From an uncultured Barnesiella sp. (GTDB taxonomy: Bacteria; Bacteroidota; Bacteroidia; Bacteroidales; Barnesiellaceae): a DNA stretch of 64,000 nucleotides. This document shows, one piece after another, positions 41,402 to 51,025 of the stretch. Below the pieces are notes generated by a model that was not told the origin of the DNA, did not search any database, and saw only the letters and a program-made list of their open reading frames with translations. The DNA lies in contig CALUJQ010000010.1 of assembly GCA_944320995.1 (NCBI GenBank), positions 1 through 64,000 of the forward strand. Direction: 5' to 3'. The translations under genes were made by a program, and so were the position numbers. The first letter of the stretch is position 1, and the number at the start of each line of letters is the position of its first letter.

Positions 41402-42424
41402 TTATTTATTCTCTTTCTCGGCTGTGGACAACATGCCGCAAGCGGCAAATATATCTTCACCACGCGAGGCCCGTATGGTAGCGATTATGCCTCGACTGTT
41501 GAGCCTATCGCGAAAAGCCTCCATCGCTTGCGGGTCGGAACTTTCAAGGTTCACGCCCGGTATCGCATGGAAACGTATCAGGTTTACCCGGCAATCCAAC
41601 CCACGTAACAACCGGGCCAACGCATCGGCATGTTGCAAACTGTCGTTATACCCATTGAACAATATGTATTCAAAAGAGAGACGACGCTGGTGTGAAAAGT
41701 CGTACTGCCGCAATAAATCGAGGACCTCGGCCATGGGATAAGCTTTTTCGACCGGCATGATTTGCAAGCGCTCTTCCCGAGAGGGGGCATGCAGGCTTAC
41801 CGCCAAATGGCAATGACTCTCATCAAGGAAACGGCGGATTCCCTTCAAGTGGCCTATGGTAGATACGGTTATCCGCTTCGGGCTCCACGCGAACCCCCAC
41901 TCCGAGGTAAGGATTGTCAACGCTTTCATTAACTCGTCGAGATTATCGAAAGGCTCGCCCATTCCCATAAAAACCAGATTGGTGAGCTTATCGCTGTGCT
42001 CCACCGAAAGGATTTGATTGATTATTTCGCCTGCCGTAAGATTGCGTTTAAATCCCTGTTTTCCGGTCATGCAAAACGAGCAATTCATTTTGCACCCTAC
42101 TTGCGACGAGACGCACAACGTGGCCCGGTCGTGGTCGGGAATATAGACGGTCTCGACAAAATCATCGCCTACCCGGAACAGGTACTTTACGGTGCCATCG
42201 ACTGAGCATTGGGAGTGAACCGGAGCTGTGCGACCAATGTCGTAGTGCTGCGACAACAACTCCCGATGCCGCAACGAGATGTTCGACATGCCGCCAATCG
42301 CCTCTATGCGTTTTTCGTAAAGCCATGCGGCTATCTGTTTGGCGGCAAAACGAGGCATACCGGTTTCGGCGGCTACCGTTTGCAACTCGTCCCATGTTTT
42401 TCCCAGCAAATGTTCTTTTTCCAT
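41402..42424 (-). CDS. rlmN: 23S rRNA (adenine2503-C2)-methyltransferase RlmN
   Basis: The 340-residue radical SAM enzyme has the cluster motif CKMNCSFC (Cys111, 115 and 118), the GMGEPFDN segment near 152, and the second catalytic Cys329 near the C-terminus (FAACGML). It methylates C2 of A2503 in 23S rRNA and A37 of some tRNAs. Substrate-recognition helices are at the N-terminus. It follows the ppiD-like gene on the same strand after 90 bases. Confidence 0.96.
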   Translation of the reverse strand: MEKEHLLGKTWDELQTVAAETGMPRFAAKQIAAWLYEKRIEAIGGMSNISLRHRELLSQHYDIGRTAPVHSQCSVDGTVKYLFRVGDDFVETVYIPDHDRATLCVSSQVGCKMNCSFCMTGKQGFKRNLTAGEIINQILSVEHSDKLTNLVFMGMGEPFDNLDELMKALTILTSEWGFAWSPKRITVSTIGHLKGIRRFLDESHCHLAVSLHAPSREERLQIMPVEKAYPMAEVLDLLRQYDFSHQRRLSFEYILFNGYNDSLQHADALARLLRGLDCRVNLIRFHAIPGVNLESSDPQAMEAFRDRLNSRGIIATIRASRGEDIFAACGMLSTAEKENK

Positions 42425-42514
42425 GACTGTCGATTATCTTACAAATACAAAGTGCGTGTATCGAGCCGAAAGCTACGATATACGCACCCTGCATTATCTA
42501 AAAAAATTGTTTTA

Positions 42515-44611
42515 TCAGAAGAAACGGATCATCGTATTCTCTATATCGGCCTTGTCCCGAAGTACTTCCATCAAACGGCTATTGATGAGATAGCTGTAAT
42601 TCTGTTGAAGTTTCTGCGATTCGGTTTGAGCATTGAAGGGTTGTTCCGAAACCGTTTTGTCTGTAACAGAGAATACATATACACCTCTCATACCTTTCAC
42701 AGGGCCTACGAGTTTACCGTTCTCTGCCGTGGGGGCCAAACCGCTCAACACGGGTTCATAGCCTACACCGGCAATCGAGGGCGAAGAAAACGAGATAAAT
42801 TTGGCACTGTCGACCTTGGCTTCCATAGCCTCGGCATAACCGGCCAAAGAGTTGAGATTTTTCGCTTTCAAGTCGGCAATGATCTTCTCGGCTTTCTTGT
42901 CATTGCGTACCTGCATGGCTAACATATCTTTCAACTGTTCGAGCGGAGTATATCCCTCTTTGACTACATTATCGAGAGCTGCGATTACGAAAGAATTGTC
43001 GATGGTAAAGATTTCCGAGACATCACCCTTATCGGCGTTGAAAGCCCAACGGATAGCTTGGCGGGCATCGTTGAGCCCGGGCAAAGAGTAATCTTCGGCA
43101 CTACATTCATAACTGTTCACCGTATATCCGGCATCTTTGGCTCCGGCGTCGAATTTCTCGGCGGTATTGTTGGTTGCGCTATAAGAAGACAACTGGTTGT
43201 AAAGAGCCGTATGCGTGTCGGTACTGGGATTGACTGTCACTACATAAGCGGCGACTTTGGCTTTTTTCACCGGAGCTGTGCGCGACAAAATCTGTACGAT
43301 ATGTTCGCCGCCCAGACTTTCGGCTTTGAAATAGCCGTTTCCGCTCTCGCTAAATACTTTGTTGATAAACGCACGTCCTACACCCGACGCCATATTCTCG
43401 GTCAACCAGATTTCATCGTTGCCATTGTATTTGGCCGAGAGGTCGGCAAAGTTTCCGCCGTTATTCAACACGTTCAAAACGCTGTCGATTTCGGTCGAAC
43501 GGGGTTGGAACGAGAGCAACCGTACTTTTATCGAGTCGGGAGCCATTTTCGTGTCCATCAAGCGATACATGGTGTATGTGTCGTTCTCGAATTCCATCGG
43601 AGAGGATTCGTTGATAGAGGCTGTCTGAACGAAGCTTTTCATTTTTTCAGGCATGGACGAAATAGCCACGAAGGCATCGTCGTACGATTCGTCGGAATTA
43701 TTGGCGATAAAAGCGGCCACATCGTCGGTTTGAGCAAATACCGATTGGTTCATCTCGACTTTTTCCTTAGCCTTGGCATAATCGGCTTCGCTGGGCACAA
43801 TATCTACTTTGATGTATTTGATCGAGCGGCGCTCGGGTATCTTGTACGACTCTTTCACCTTATTATATTGCGCTTTCAATTCGCTTTCGCTCACAGCAAC
43901 TGTCGAATCGGCAATCGATGTATAAGGTTGCAGCACATAAGCGATATTGGCCGATGTCTTGCTATCTTCGAAAGAGTTCTCAAGATCCAATTTATTGGGC
44001 ATGATAGCGCGGTTGAGCAAATTGGCAAATTTCTGGACGGCGCGATCTTGTTTTACCTGTTGTTCAAGACGAAGCCACATTTGACGTTGGGGCTCTATTT
44101 GAGCGAGTAACTCGGGAGTGTTATATCCATGAGCCTCGGGATCAAGAACTACCTGCATGAAATTGAGCAATCCTTGACGGTCAAACTCTCCTGTTTGGGG
44201 ATTGGTGAAGTATTGACGTACTTGCGGCGAGATGTTATCGCCGCTCAACAAGTCGGCCAATTCTTCTTTGCTGACAACGATTCCCAACTCGTCCAGTTCT
44301 TCGTTCAGCAATATTTCGTTCACCATCTGGTCATAAACCTCTTGGTTGATGCGGGACACATAGCCTTCTGGCATATTCATTCCGCGTTGTGCATACATTT
44401 GTTGCAATTCATCTGTACGCACTTTTACACGCTCCTGAAACTCCTCGACTCCTATATTCGTCCCGTTCACGACAGCAACTTTGTTTTGATTCATGGCGTA
44501 GAAGGTGTGTCCCGAATTCAGGAAGTCCCCTACGATAAAAGCGAGCAAGGCAACACCGATAATTACCACGAGCAAGCCTGCTTTACTTCTGATTTTGTTT
44601 AACGTAGCCAT
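42515..44611 (-). CDS. PpiD/SurA-like periplasmic foldase
   Basis: The 698-residue protein has an N-terminal membrane anchor (residues 12-30, GLLVVIIGVALLAFIVGDFL), a SurA-N-like helical domain with EFQERVKVRTDELQQMYAQR, a parvulin-like region around 345-445 (DSIKVRLLSFQPRSTEIDSV and ESLGGEHIVQILSRTAPVKK), and a long C-terminal part with a second SurA-like segment. It is the Bacteroidota PpiD-type chaperone that helps outer-membrane and secreted proteins fold after Sec export. The parvulin core looks diverged, so isomerase activity is uncertain. Confidence 0.9.
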   Translation of the reverse strand: MATLNKIRSKAGLLVVIIGVALLAFIVGDFLNSGHTFYAMNQNKVAVVNGTNIGVEEFQERVKVRTDELQQMYAQRGMNMPEGYVSRINQEVYDQMVNEILLNEELDELGIVVSKEELADLLSGDNISPQVRQYFTNPQTGEFDRQGLLNFMQVVLDPEAHGYNTPELLAQIEPQRQMWLRLEQQVKQDRAVQKFANLLNRAIMPNKLDLENSFEDSKTSANIAYVLQPYTSIADSTVAVSESELKAQYNKVKESYKIPERRSIKYIKVDIVPSEADYAKAKEKVEMNQSVFAQTDDVAAFIANNSDESYDDAFVAISSMPEKMKSFVQTASINESSPMEFENDTYTMYRLMDTKMAPDSIKVRLLSFQPRSTEIDSVLNVLNNGGNFADLSAKYNGNDEIWLTENMASGVGRAFINKVFSESGNGYFKAESLGGEHIVQILSRTAPVKKAKVAAYVVTVNPSTDTHTALYNQLSSYSATNNTAEKFDAGAKDAGYTVNSYECSAEDYSLPGLNDARQAIRWAFNADKGDVSEIFTIDNSFVIAALDNVVKEGYTPLEQLKDMLAMQVRNDKKAEKIIADLKAKNLNSLAGYAEAMEAKVDSAKFISFSSPSIAGVGYEPVLSGLAPTAENGKLVGPVKGMRGVYVFSVTDKTVSEQPFNAQTESQKLQQNYSYLINSRLMEVLRDKADIENTMIRFF

Positions 44612-44736
44612 TTGTTACTTTGAATGAATTTTAGTTTTATATTTTATTATTTTTTATCCTCTTTTACTAAGGGCACGAAGTTACAAAAATTTGGATTTAT
44701 ATCGGCACAGAAAAAGCAAAAAAATCGCTCCCGTTT

Positions 44737-45999
44737 CTATTTATTCCCTATTTTCATGCGTACAAGCTCTATTTTAGTGGCTTTGCGTCGCAAAATCGTA
44801 AACCGATAGTTCTTTATCTCGACCGTTTCGCCAAGCCGGGGCAGGGTTTGATAGTGGTACAAAATGTATCCGGCCACGGTAAGGTAATCGTCCGACTCGG
44901 GAATATCGAGACCAAACTCTTCGTTGATGCGGTTTATCTCCATACGCCCCGAGAATTCATATTCGTCTTCTCCCACCTTGCGAGCAATAAAGTTTTGCGT
45001 ATCGTGTTCGTCTTCTATATCGCCGAATATCTCTTCCACCAAATCTTCGAGGGTGACGATTCCGGCTGTTCCGCCAAACTCATCGATAACGATAGCCAAA
45101 CTTTTCTTCTGCTGCATCAAATTCCGCATCAACTTATTGGCGAGCATGCTTTCGGGGGCAAAAACAGCAGGGCGAATGCTTTTGCGCCAATCGGTCTGCT
45201 GCTTGAACATTTCGGACGAGTGGATATACCCCAATATATTGTCGATGTTCTCGCGATAAACCACAACCTTGGACAGGCCGGTGCTGACAAAAGTCTGTAA
45301 CAATTCCTCGACAGTAACTTCATCAATATCGACCGCTACCAACTCGGTACGGGGAATCATGCAGTCGCGCAAATGGATATTGGAAAAGTCGAGTGCATTT
45401 TGAAAGATTTTCATCTCGGGCTCAACCGGTTTCTCCGAGTCGCTCTCTTCGATACTTTTCTGAATAAACGAGTCGAGCTCTATCTTGCTCATCATGGAAC
45501 CGTAGGAATGTTTCATAATCTTCACCCCGCCCAACCGCATGACACACTTCGACACAATCGAAGTAAATTTCGATATAGGATACAGAATGACGTAAATCAG
45601 CCACACGAGGGGCGAAAAGAACCGCATCGTGGCATTGGGATCGACCCGGAATATCGTTTTGGGCAGGAATTCACCGACAAAGAGAATCAACAGCGTGGAC
45701 AACAGGGTCTGCATCAGCATGACAAAGGCCTCTTGATCCCATATCAATGCAATGACGGGCTCCAAAAGGGCAGCCATACCCATACCATAAACGACCAAAG
45801 CAATATTGTTCCCTACCAGCATGGTCGAGATAAACAACTCTTCATTCCCGTAAAACAGCCCCAGAATCTTCGCCAGCATGCCGGGCTGTTTCATATCCAG
45901 CTCGACCCGTACCTTGTTCGACGAGACAAAGGCTATCTCCATGCCCGAGAAAAAGGCTGAGAAAAGTAACGCGATCAATATAATCAAAATCCAATTCAT
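44737..45999 (-). CDS. CNNM/CorC (hemolysin C) family transporter
   Basis: This 420-residue protein has a DUF21/CNNM membrane domain (about 1-190; SAFFSGMEIAFVSSNKVRVE near 14), a CBS pair (about 208-330; MIPRTELVAVDIDEVTVEEL) and the CorC_HlyC domain (about 340-418). Relatives export magnesium or other divalent cations, and the group includes gliding protein GldE. It overlaps lptC by four bases (ATGA), so the two are co-translated, a linkage common in Bacteroidota. Gliding genes are not in the window. Confidence 0.9.
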   Translation of the reverse strand: MNWILIILIALLFSAFFSGMEIAFVSSNKVRVELDMKQPGMLAKILGLFYGNEELFISTMLVGNNIALVVYGMGMAALLEPVIALIWDQEAFVMLMQTLLSTLLILFVGEFLPKTIFRVDPNATMRFFSPLVWLIYVILYPISKFTSIVSKCVMRLGGVKIMKHSYGSMMSKIELDSFIQKSIEESDSEKPVEPEMKIFQNALDFSNIHLRDCMIPRTELVAVDIDEVTVEELLQTFVSTGLSKVVVYRENIDNILGYIHSSEMFKQQTDWRKSIRPAVFAPESMLANKLMRNLMQQKKSLAIVIDEFGGTAGIVTLEDLVEEIFGDIEDEHDTQNFIARKVGEDEYEFSGRMEINRINEEFGLDIPESDDYLTVAGYILYHYQTLPRLGETVEIKNYRFTILRRKATKIELVRMKIGNK

Positions 46000-46646
46000 G
46001 GCTTCTTCGTTTGTACGGGAGGGGCGACACTGTCGATTTGCGCCGAATCGGCGGGAACGGTATCGCGCTTAATCGGGAATATACCGCTCGTGCGACGTAT
46101 TTTATAGCGGGTCATCTGTTCGTTCGACGTAAAGCCATATCCCTCGATCACCTCGTCGGGAGTTTCGATATGGATAAACGAATCGGAATAAATCTCACGC
46201 TTGCGCTGGTCCCAAAATATTTGGGAGGTGAGAAAGGTCTCCTCTTTCATGTTTTCAATCCGCACATTTTTGTCGAGGCGCCACAACTGTTTGTTCTTGA
46301 AATAGGTGGCCGTATCGCCTTGTATCAAAGCCTCGGTAGCGAAAACCGAATCGAACTTTTCTACATGCAATCCCTGCGGGAAATACCAATATGGTTCTTT
46401 CGCATTCTCAAAAATCAGCCATTCGGGAGCCTTTATCCGGTATCGGGTCACACCCGAATCCGAGATCAGGGTCATCACATCGAGCGTGCGCAGGGTAGGG
46501 ACCTCTGCGGCATCGTCAAATCCCTTTACCACCTCGTTCTTGGAGCGTGAACAGCCGGCCCACAATACGGTAAAGACAAGAAAAGCCACGATTCCCCAGC
46601 GGGAAGCGGCGATGAAACGGCGGTCGGTATCTGTTTGCTTGGTCAT
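45996..46646 (-). CDS. lptC: LPS export protein LptC
   Basis: The 216-residue protein has an N-terminal hydrophobic segment ending in a lipobox-like Cys (FLVFTVLWAGC, Cys32) and the LptC beta-jellyroll: VMTLISDSGVTRYRIKAPEW near 65, PQGLHVEKFD near 92, and ADTATYFKNKQLWRLDKNVR-type strands. It carries lipid A-linked polymer across the periplasm with LptA and LptB2FG. The ATG at 46646 is supported by the promoter at 46665-46696. lptE lies elsewhere in this window. Confidence 0.9.
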   Translation of the reverse strand: MTKQTDTDRRFIAASRWGIVAFLVFTVLWAGCSRSKNEVVKGFDDAAEVPTLRTLDVMTLISDSGVTRYRIKAPEWLIFENAKEPYWYFPQGLHVEKFDSVFATEALIQGDTATYFKNKQLWRLDKNVRIENMKEETFLTSQIFWDQRKREIYSDSFIHIETPDEVIEGYGFTSNEQMTRYKIRRTSGIFPIKRDTVPADSAQIDSVAPPVQTKKP

Positions 46647-46664
46647 TCCGGATAAACTATGGTG

Positions 46665-46696
46665 CAAAATTATAAATAGTTACAGGGCACTCCAAA
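46665..46696 (-). promoter_or_regulatory. Promoter of lptC-CNNM operon
   Basis: Minus strand: TTTG at 46696-46693, 20 bases, TAATTTTG at 46672-46665. Both boxes match consensus and give a leader of only about 12 bases to the ATG at 46646. Confidence 0.7.
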
Positions 46697-46738
46697 TATT
46701 CCCTACAAAAATTATAACTCACCTCTCCGGCACAAAAA

Positions 46739-46769
46739 AAAGTGCTGTGCTACACCAGCACAGCACTTT
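46739..46769 (-). terminator. Rho-independent terminator of the C10 protease gene
   Basis: AAAGTGCTGTGCT (46739-46751) pairs perfectly with AGCACAGCACTTT (46757-46769), and the minus strand continues into a run of Us. It lies 22 bases after the stop codon. Confidence 0.92.
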
Positions 46770-46790
46770 CTCATATATAGCCATATCGAT

Positions 46791-48449
46791 TTATTTCACG
46801 ATAAAGGATTTGGTCGCTACGCCTTGCGAAGTCGAATAACGCAACATATAGCTGCCTTTCGAAAGGCCCGACACATCAATCGTTGTCACGTTATCGCAAA
46901 CATTGCCTCGCTGCAACAGCATACCGGCCACATTGTAGATGGCATATTGCCCCTCGGCATCGGGAGTCTCGAGATTCAATACATCGACAGCGGGCACAGG
47001 ATATACTTTCACTTGCTCGGCAAGAACTTCGTCGATGCCCGTGGTAGAAAATTGCAAGTCGAATTTTTTCTCGTAAGAATTGCCGCTTTCTCTGTTAATC
47101 GCCTTGATATAAACCGTTTTGTGGATAGCCTTATCTTCGATGAGCTTGGTCGTATAAAGTTTGCCATCGCGCACCTCGTAACTGGCCTCGCCATAGCTGC
47201 CACCGAATAGTAACTGACCCTTCGTCTCAAAATCATATTCGGCAGAAGACACATCGCTATATACCGTCACATCGGCTACTGCCACACCGGCGGGAGTTCC
47301 TATTTTCACCCGGGTGGTACTCAATCGAATATCATACGGAGTCTCCGATAATGGAGCCACCCCTACTACTGCTTGGTGACCATCTGGATAAGAGCCTTGA
47401 TAGCCATCGCCCAAATTGTTGATGGTATAATAGCCATTATTCAGACCTCCCCAACCCCAATTGATATGATAGCTGGTATTCCCATCCCAACCGTCGAGAT
47501 TAAAACAGTGACCTACTTGATTCCCTTCTCTTCCCGAATAAATTACGGCCCGTCCCCGCTTCAACTCATTCTGCAAAAGAAGATGCCAAGCATCGTCTCC
47601 CCCGGGATAACCATCTCGGGCATAGCTTACACAAGTCTCGGGGAAACTGTAATATGTCCGGAAATATCCGGGAATATAACTCGATACAGCTCCCGAACCG
47701 GTAGCGCCATACTCCATATCGATCAACACACCGCAATGGTAGAGCAATCGAGCCACCTCGGCATAGTTATTGGCTCCCGACAGAATGGCGTCCCAATTGT
47801 AATCAGGTTCATTATCAAAGTTAACACTTAAATCCCCTCCTACGGGAGTTGTATAGGTCTTAGTCCCTTTTCCTCGCAATGGATAGCGTACGACTGTCAA
47901 CGCCTGTCCCATGGCTACAGCCACACAACCCACAAGCGCACGGCCACCGGGTCCGCCTTCTACTTTCGGGCACAAACTATTATAAGGTTCTCCTTGATTC
48001 CATGTCACCGTAATAAGAGCATTTATCGGCTCTCCTGTGGCTCGTGTTACAACATCGCCCGACCAACGTTTATGACGATGAAGATTCGGAGTCTGCCGAG
48101 CTATTTCTATCTGATCGGTATATTCTTTCAACCATCCTTTTATCCACTCGGGTTGTCCTTCCGACTTATATTCGCTGTCAAACGAGTAGCCCAACAAAGG
48201 ATCGACCGTATCCTCGGCCGAAATCAAAGCCCAACCGCCCTTTTCAAAACGAACAATGTAATAGATGGGGACATTGTCTTTCACCACTGTTTCCACTTCG
48301 GCCGTTCCTCCCTTGAATAGAGAACCACCACGTTGACTCAACAACATATCGGCCGTCTCTTTCGCAGTTTCGGCCGACACTACGGCTGCATGACCCACTC
48401 CCATACACGAGAGAAGCAGCGCTACAAATAGTAATAATCTATATTTCAT
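46791..48449 (-). CDS. Secreted C10 (streptopain-like) cysteine protease with T9SS sorting domain
   Basis: This 552-residue preproenzyme has a signal peptide (1-21), an inhibitory propeptide (about 22-140), and a C10 papain-fold domain with Gln152 in TWNQGEPYN, catalytic Cys175 in ALVGCVAVAMGQAL and catalytic His314 in GHCFNLDGWDG. A linker domain follows. The last 70 residues (VYPVPAVDVLNLE to KSFIVK, with SGLSKGSYMLRY) are a type A C-terminal signal of type IX secretion. It should therefore cross the outer membrane to the surface. Relatives include SpeB, interpain A and the Bacteroides Bfp proteases. It sits beside a SusCD operon with its own promoter and terminator. Confidence 0.93.
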   Translation of the reverse strand: MKYRLLLFVALLLSCMGVGHAAVVSAETAKETADMLLSQRGGSLFKGGTAEVETVVKDNVPIYYIVRFEKGGWALISAEDTVDPLLGYSFDSEYKSEGQPEWIKGWLKEYTDQIEIARQTPNLHRHKRWSGDVVTRATGEPINALITVTWNQGEPYNSLCPKVEGGPGGRALVGCVAVAMGQALTVVRYPLRGKGTKTYTTPVGGDLSVNFDNEPDYNWDAILSGANNYAEVARLLYHCGVLIDMEYGATGSGAVSSYIPGYFRTYYSFPETCVSYARDGYPGGDDAWHLLLQNELKRGRAVIYSGREGNQVGHCFNLDGWDGNTSYHINWGWGGLNNGYYTINNLGDGYQGSYPDGHQAVVGVAPLSETPYDIRLSTTRVKIGTPAGVAVADVTVYSDVSSAEYDFETKGQLLFGGSYGEASYEVRDGKLYTTKLIEDKAIHKTVYIKAINRESGNSYEKKFDLQFSTTGIDEVLAEQVKVYPVPAVDVLNLETPDAEGQYAIYNVAGMLLQRGNVCDNVTTIDVSGLSKGSYMLRYSTSQGVATKSFIVK

Positions 48450-48496
48450 AATCGGTTTTTGGTTTCTTTTTACAAATATCCCTTTATTTCGGGTTA

Positions 48497-48527
48497 CAAA
48501 AATAGAAATTATGTGCATATTCTGCAA
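48497..48527 (-). promoter_or_regulatory. Promoter of the C10 protease gene
   Basis: Minus strand: TTG at 48527-48525, 20 bases, TATTTTTG at 48504-48497. The leader is about 40 bases to the ATG at 48449, and the longer upstream frame is excluded. Confidence 0.6.
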
Positions 48528-48616
48528 CAATTTAACATTTTCTATGTTTTTAAACATAAGAAATGATATTTTTTCTCCCCCCTCCCAAGTAGGTTTAATC
48601 ACAATATAAAAAAAAC

Positions 48617-48643
48617 AGGTCGGCACTGAATCCGTACCGACCT
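48617..48643 (-). terminator. Rho-independent terminator of the SusCD operon
   Basis: AGGTCGG (48617-48623) pairs with CCGACCT (48637-48643), followed on the minus strand by an A/T run rich in U (48615-48607). It lies 25 bases after the last lipoprotein stop and separates the operon from the protease gene. Confidence 0.75.
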
Positions 48644-48667
48644 ATTCTAAATAAGATATATAACGCT

Positions 48668-50125
48668 TTATCGAATATTAATATTCTTTATCCCCACTCG
48701 TTTAATCGCGGTCTGAACTTTTATTTTCTCAGTGCCTGACAACAGAGTCCTATTTATGAGTTTAAGATCCTTTTTATTCATAAGGTGGCGCAATTGGCTA
48801 TTAGATTTAGCCTGCTCCGAAGGGAAACCGTTATCAACACTACCCTCGATAAACACTGAATAAACCCATAAATCATACCAACCCATATCAAAATTCGGAT
48901 TAGTATAATCATCTATATAATCATAGTTAAATATGTAAAAACCACAATAATGATCAGACTCATAATTACCGTCTTCATCAGGCTCAAAGTTGACATATTC
49001 AAAGGAATCTGATTCATTATTTGGATTTCCAGCAAAGCAGAACAATAAATTATATAACGTTCCTTGCTGATCTTTCATAGTAATCACACCAATTGGCGTA
49101 AGATCTCTAACTTTGAATCCAGTTTCTGTTGCAATCGCCTCCAAAGGAAGAGGAGAGGGCTTTTCTAAGTCAAAATAGTTTTGGAAATCAATCAACAATG
49201 TATCGGGATTATTTTCATGTTTCCGCGAAAATTCGGTATCTATTCCATATATATACTCATCTGGCTGTTGTGTTTCAGAATCATACGGGCAGAACCAAAA
49301 TGCGAATGTCCCGCTCCACTCAACATCACTATCGCCGGCTCCCGGTACATATTCCCAATAGGGAGCACCCACTGCTTGCGACTCTTCATCTACGCCACCT
49401 TTCATGGCAGCCGACTGGTTACCGCTGGCATCGACAAATGCACCGGCGGCAAAATCGAGGAATACATAGGTTTTGGGCTCATTTTCATCAAATACCACGC
49501 TTTCGGGCAAAGTGATCGTAACCGATGAGCCATCGACAACCACCGTTTCTATCGTTCCATTGGCATACGAGGTCAAGTCGCCTTTGGTTACATCATACGT
49601 AATAGCACCACTTCCACGCACGACGGTCTCGTTGAAAGTCAACACAATACTACGACTCTTATTGGTTGCCGTATATTTGTAACCCTCAGGAATAGAGATC
49701 AAATGAGGTGCTATTTTATCGGGCAAATGGAGTGAAGCCGAAGCAATAGCTCCGCAAAGTCCGTCTTTATTGGCAGCCACGGCATATACATAATATGTCA
49801 CGCCAACCTCTTGTGCCGTAAACTCTTCGGTTACACTGGGTTTCTCGGCTACATCAACAATCTTCGCACCCTCATATTTCCCTTGTAACAAGTTATCGGG
49901 ATCGAGACTTAGCGAGTCATTAGTTAGCCAATAAGCATAATATACTGTTCCTTCGGACGGTGTAACGGTCAAGGTAAAGGCATCATCTTCGCCTTCTTGT
50001 TGTGTCAGACTAACAGATACCGAGGGACCTTCACCCATGTCAGTAGGTGTAAACTCCTCCATTTTGTCGCAACCTACCCCCATGAGGCAGATTGCGGAAA
50101 ACAATCCTATTATATACTTTTTCAT
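48668..50125 (-). CDS. SusCD-linked lipoprotein with Ig-like domains
   Basis: I do not recognise the whole 485-residue protein. It has a lipoprotein signal (MKKYIIGLFSAICLMGVGC, Cys19), a fibronectin-like module at about 35-130 (YYAYWLTNDS, TYYVYAVAANKDGLCG), and a Big_5-type Ig-like domain at about 140-240 (RSIVLTFNETVVRGSGAITY, FLDFAAGAFVDASGN). A C-terminal region of about 240 residues (about 245-485), rich in Asp, Tyr and Trp, may bind ligand. Being the last gene of a SusC-SusD operon, it is probably a surface-glycan- or peptide-binding protein comparable in position to SusE or SusF. No enzyme motif is seen. Confidence 0.75.
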   Translation of the reverse strand: MKKYIIGLFSAICLMGVGCDKMEEFTPTDMGEGPSVSVSLTQQEGEDDAFTLTVTPSEGTVYYAYWLTNDSLSLDPDNLLQGKYEGAKIVDVAEKPSVTEEFTAQEVGVTYYVYAVAANKDGLCGAIASASLHLPDKIAPHLISIPEGYKYTATNKSRSIVLTFNETVVRGSGAITYDVTKGDLTSYANGTIETVVVDGSSVTITLPESVVFDENEPKTYVFLDFAAGAFVDASGNQSAAMKGGVDEESQAVGAPYWEYVPGAGDSDVEWSGTFAFWFCPYDSETQQPDEYIYGIDTEFSRKHENNPDTLLIDFQNYFDLEKPSPLPLEAIATETGFKVRDLTPIGVITMKDQQGTLYNLLFCFAGNPNNESDSFEYVNFEPDEDGNYESDHYCGFYIFNYDYIDDYTNPNFDMGWYDLWVYSVFIEGSVDNGFPSEQAKSNSQLRHLMNKKDLKLINRTLLSGTEKIKVQTAIKRVGIKNINIR

Positions 50126-50139
50126 TGTTAAATTGTTTA

Positions 50140-51006
50140 TTAATAATCTTCTACTCTTGTTAATGTAACTCCTGATCCTCCCGAGACATACGTGAAGAAC
50201 GTCGAACCACTGTAAGCAGCAGCCATTATATACGACGTAAATGTAATTTTCCCCGAACTAATTTGACCCGTAGTAGAAATAGCTCCATTGAAGTCAAGTT
50301 GTAATACATATTCTTCGTCATTATATTCCCATGTGCCGAACTCACCAGCTCCAATAGCGACTGTGGTATGTGCATCGTTCATCTCACCAGCAATTTCGTT
50401 ATAAACAGCACCGCTCGCAGAAGGCACAAGTTGTGAGAACCAAATCATATTTTTGTTTGACAGATCTTTCCGCACTTCACAAGTCCATGTATTGACCACA
50501 TTTTCCTGACCAATAAACGGAGACGGAGCAGAAGCCTTATAAGTACCGGCTAGACCATCGCCTATCGAAACTGCCATTTTACTATAAGCACCAAACTTAC
50601 AATCGCCTTTGAGCGAAACCAACTTTATATCAAAAGTTACGTCCACGTCACTGGAGAAATTGATTGGTTCGATAACAATATAATCGGTCATTTGCTCTCC
50701 TTTGATAAAAGTCAGAGTTTTCGACGTGTTTTTAAGTATATAATTCACGCCCTCTTTGGCTCCGGTTCCGGTATTGGCATAGGCAACCGTATCTATTTCG
50801 AAATCGACAGTTGCATCGAATCCCCCAACAGAAACCAAAGAAACCGGAATACGGATCTCCCTATTGGCATTTTTGACGACATTGATCTTCTGTTTTTCAA
50901 ATGCCACAAATGCATCTTTATCACTGAACATAGGAGTCTCCACCGATTGACACGAGGCAAACAATAATCCTATAACAGCTGTATATATAAATTTATTGAT
51001 TTTCAT
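50140..51006 (-). CDS. SusCD-linked lipoprotein, beta-sandwich type
   Basis: The 288-residue protein has a lipoprotein signal (MKINKFIYTAVIGLLFASC, Cys19) and an N-terminal Calx-beta/DUF1735-like sandwich at about 30-135 (ANREIRIPVSLVSVGGFDAT, GVNYILKNTSKTLTFIKGEQ). A second beta-rich domain follows (GLAGTYKASAPSPF onward) that resembles lipocalin-like ends of PUL lipoproteins. It lies between SusD and the Ig-like lipoprotein (gaps 19 and 14 bases), so it should be part of the same surface complex. The ATG at 51006 is used rather than a TTG three codons earlier. Confidence 0.75.
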   Translation of the reverse strand: MKINKFIYTAVIGLLFASCQSVETPMFSDKDAFVAFEKQKINVVKNANREIRIPVSLVSVGGFDATVDFEIDTVAYANTGTGAKEGVNYILKNTSKTLTFIKGEQMTDYIVIEPINFSSDVDVTFDIKLVSLKGDCKFGAYSKMAVSIGDGLAGTYKASAPSPFIGQENVVNTWTCEVRKDLSNKNMIWFSQLVPSASGAVYNEIAGEMNDAHTTVAIGAGEFGTWEYNDEEYVLQLDFNGAISTTGQISSGKITFTSYIMAAAYSGSTFFTYVSGGSGVTLTRVEDY

Positions 51007-51025
51007 AATTCTCAATTTTTAAAAT

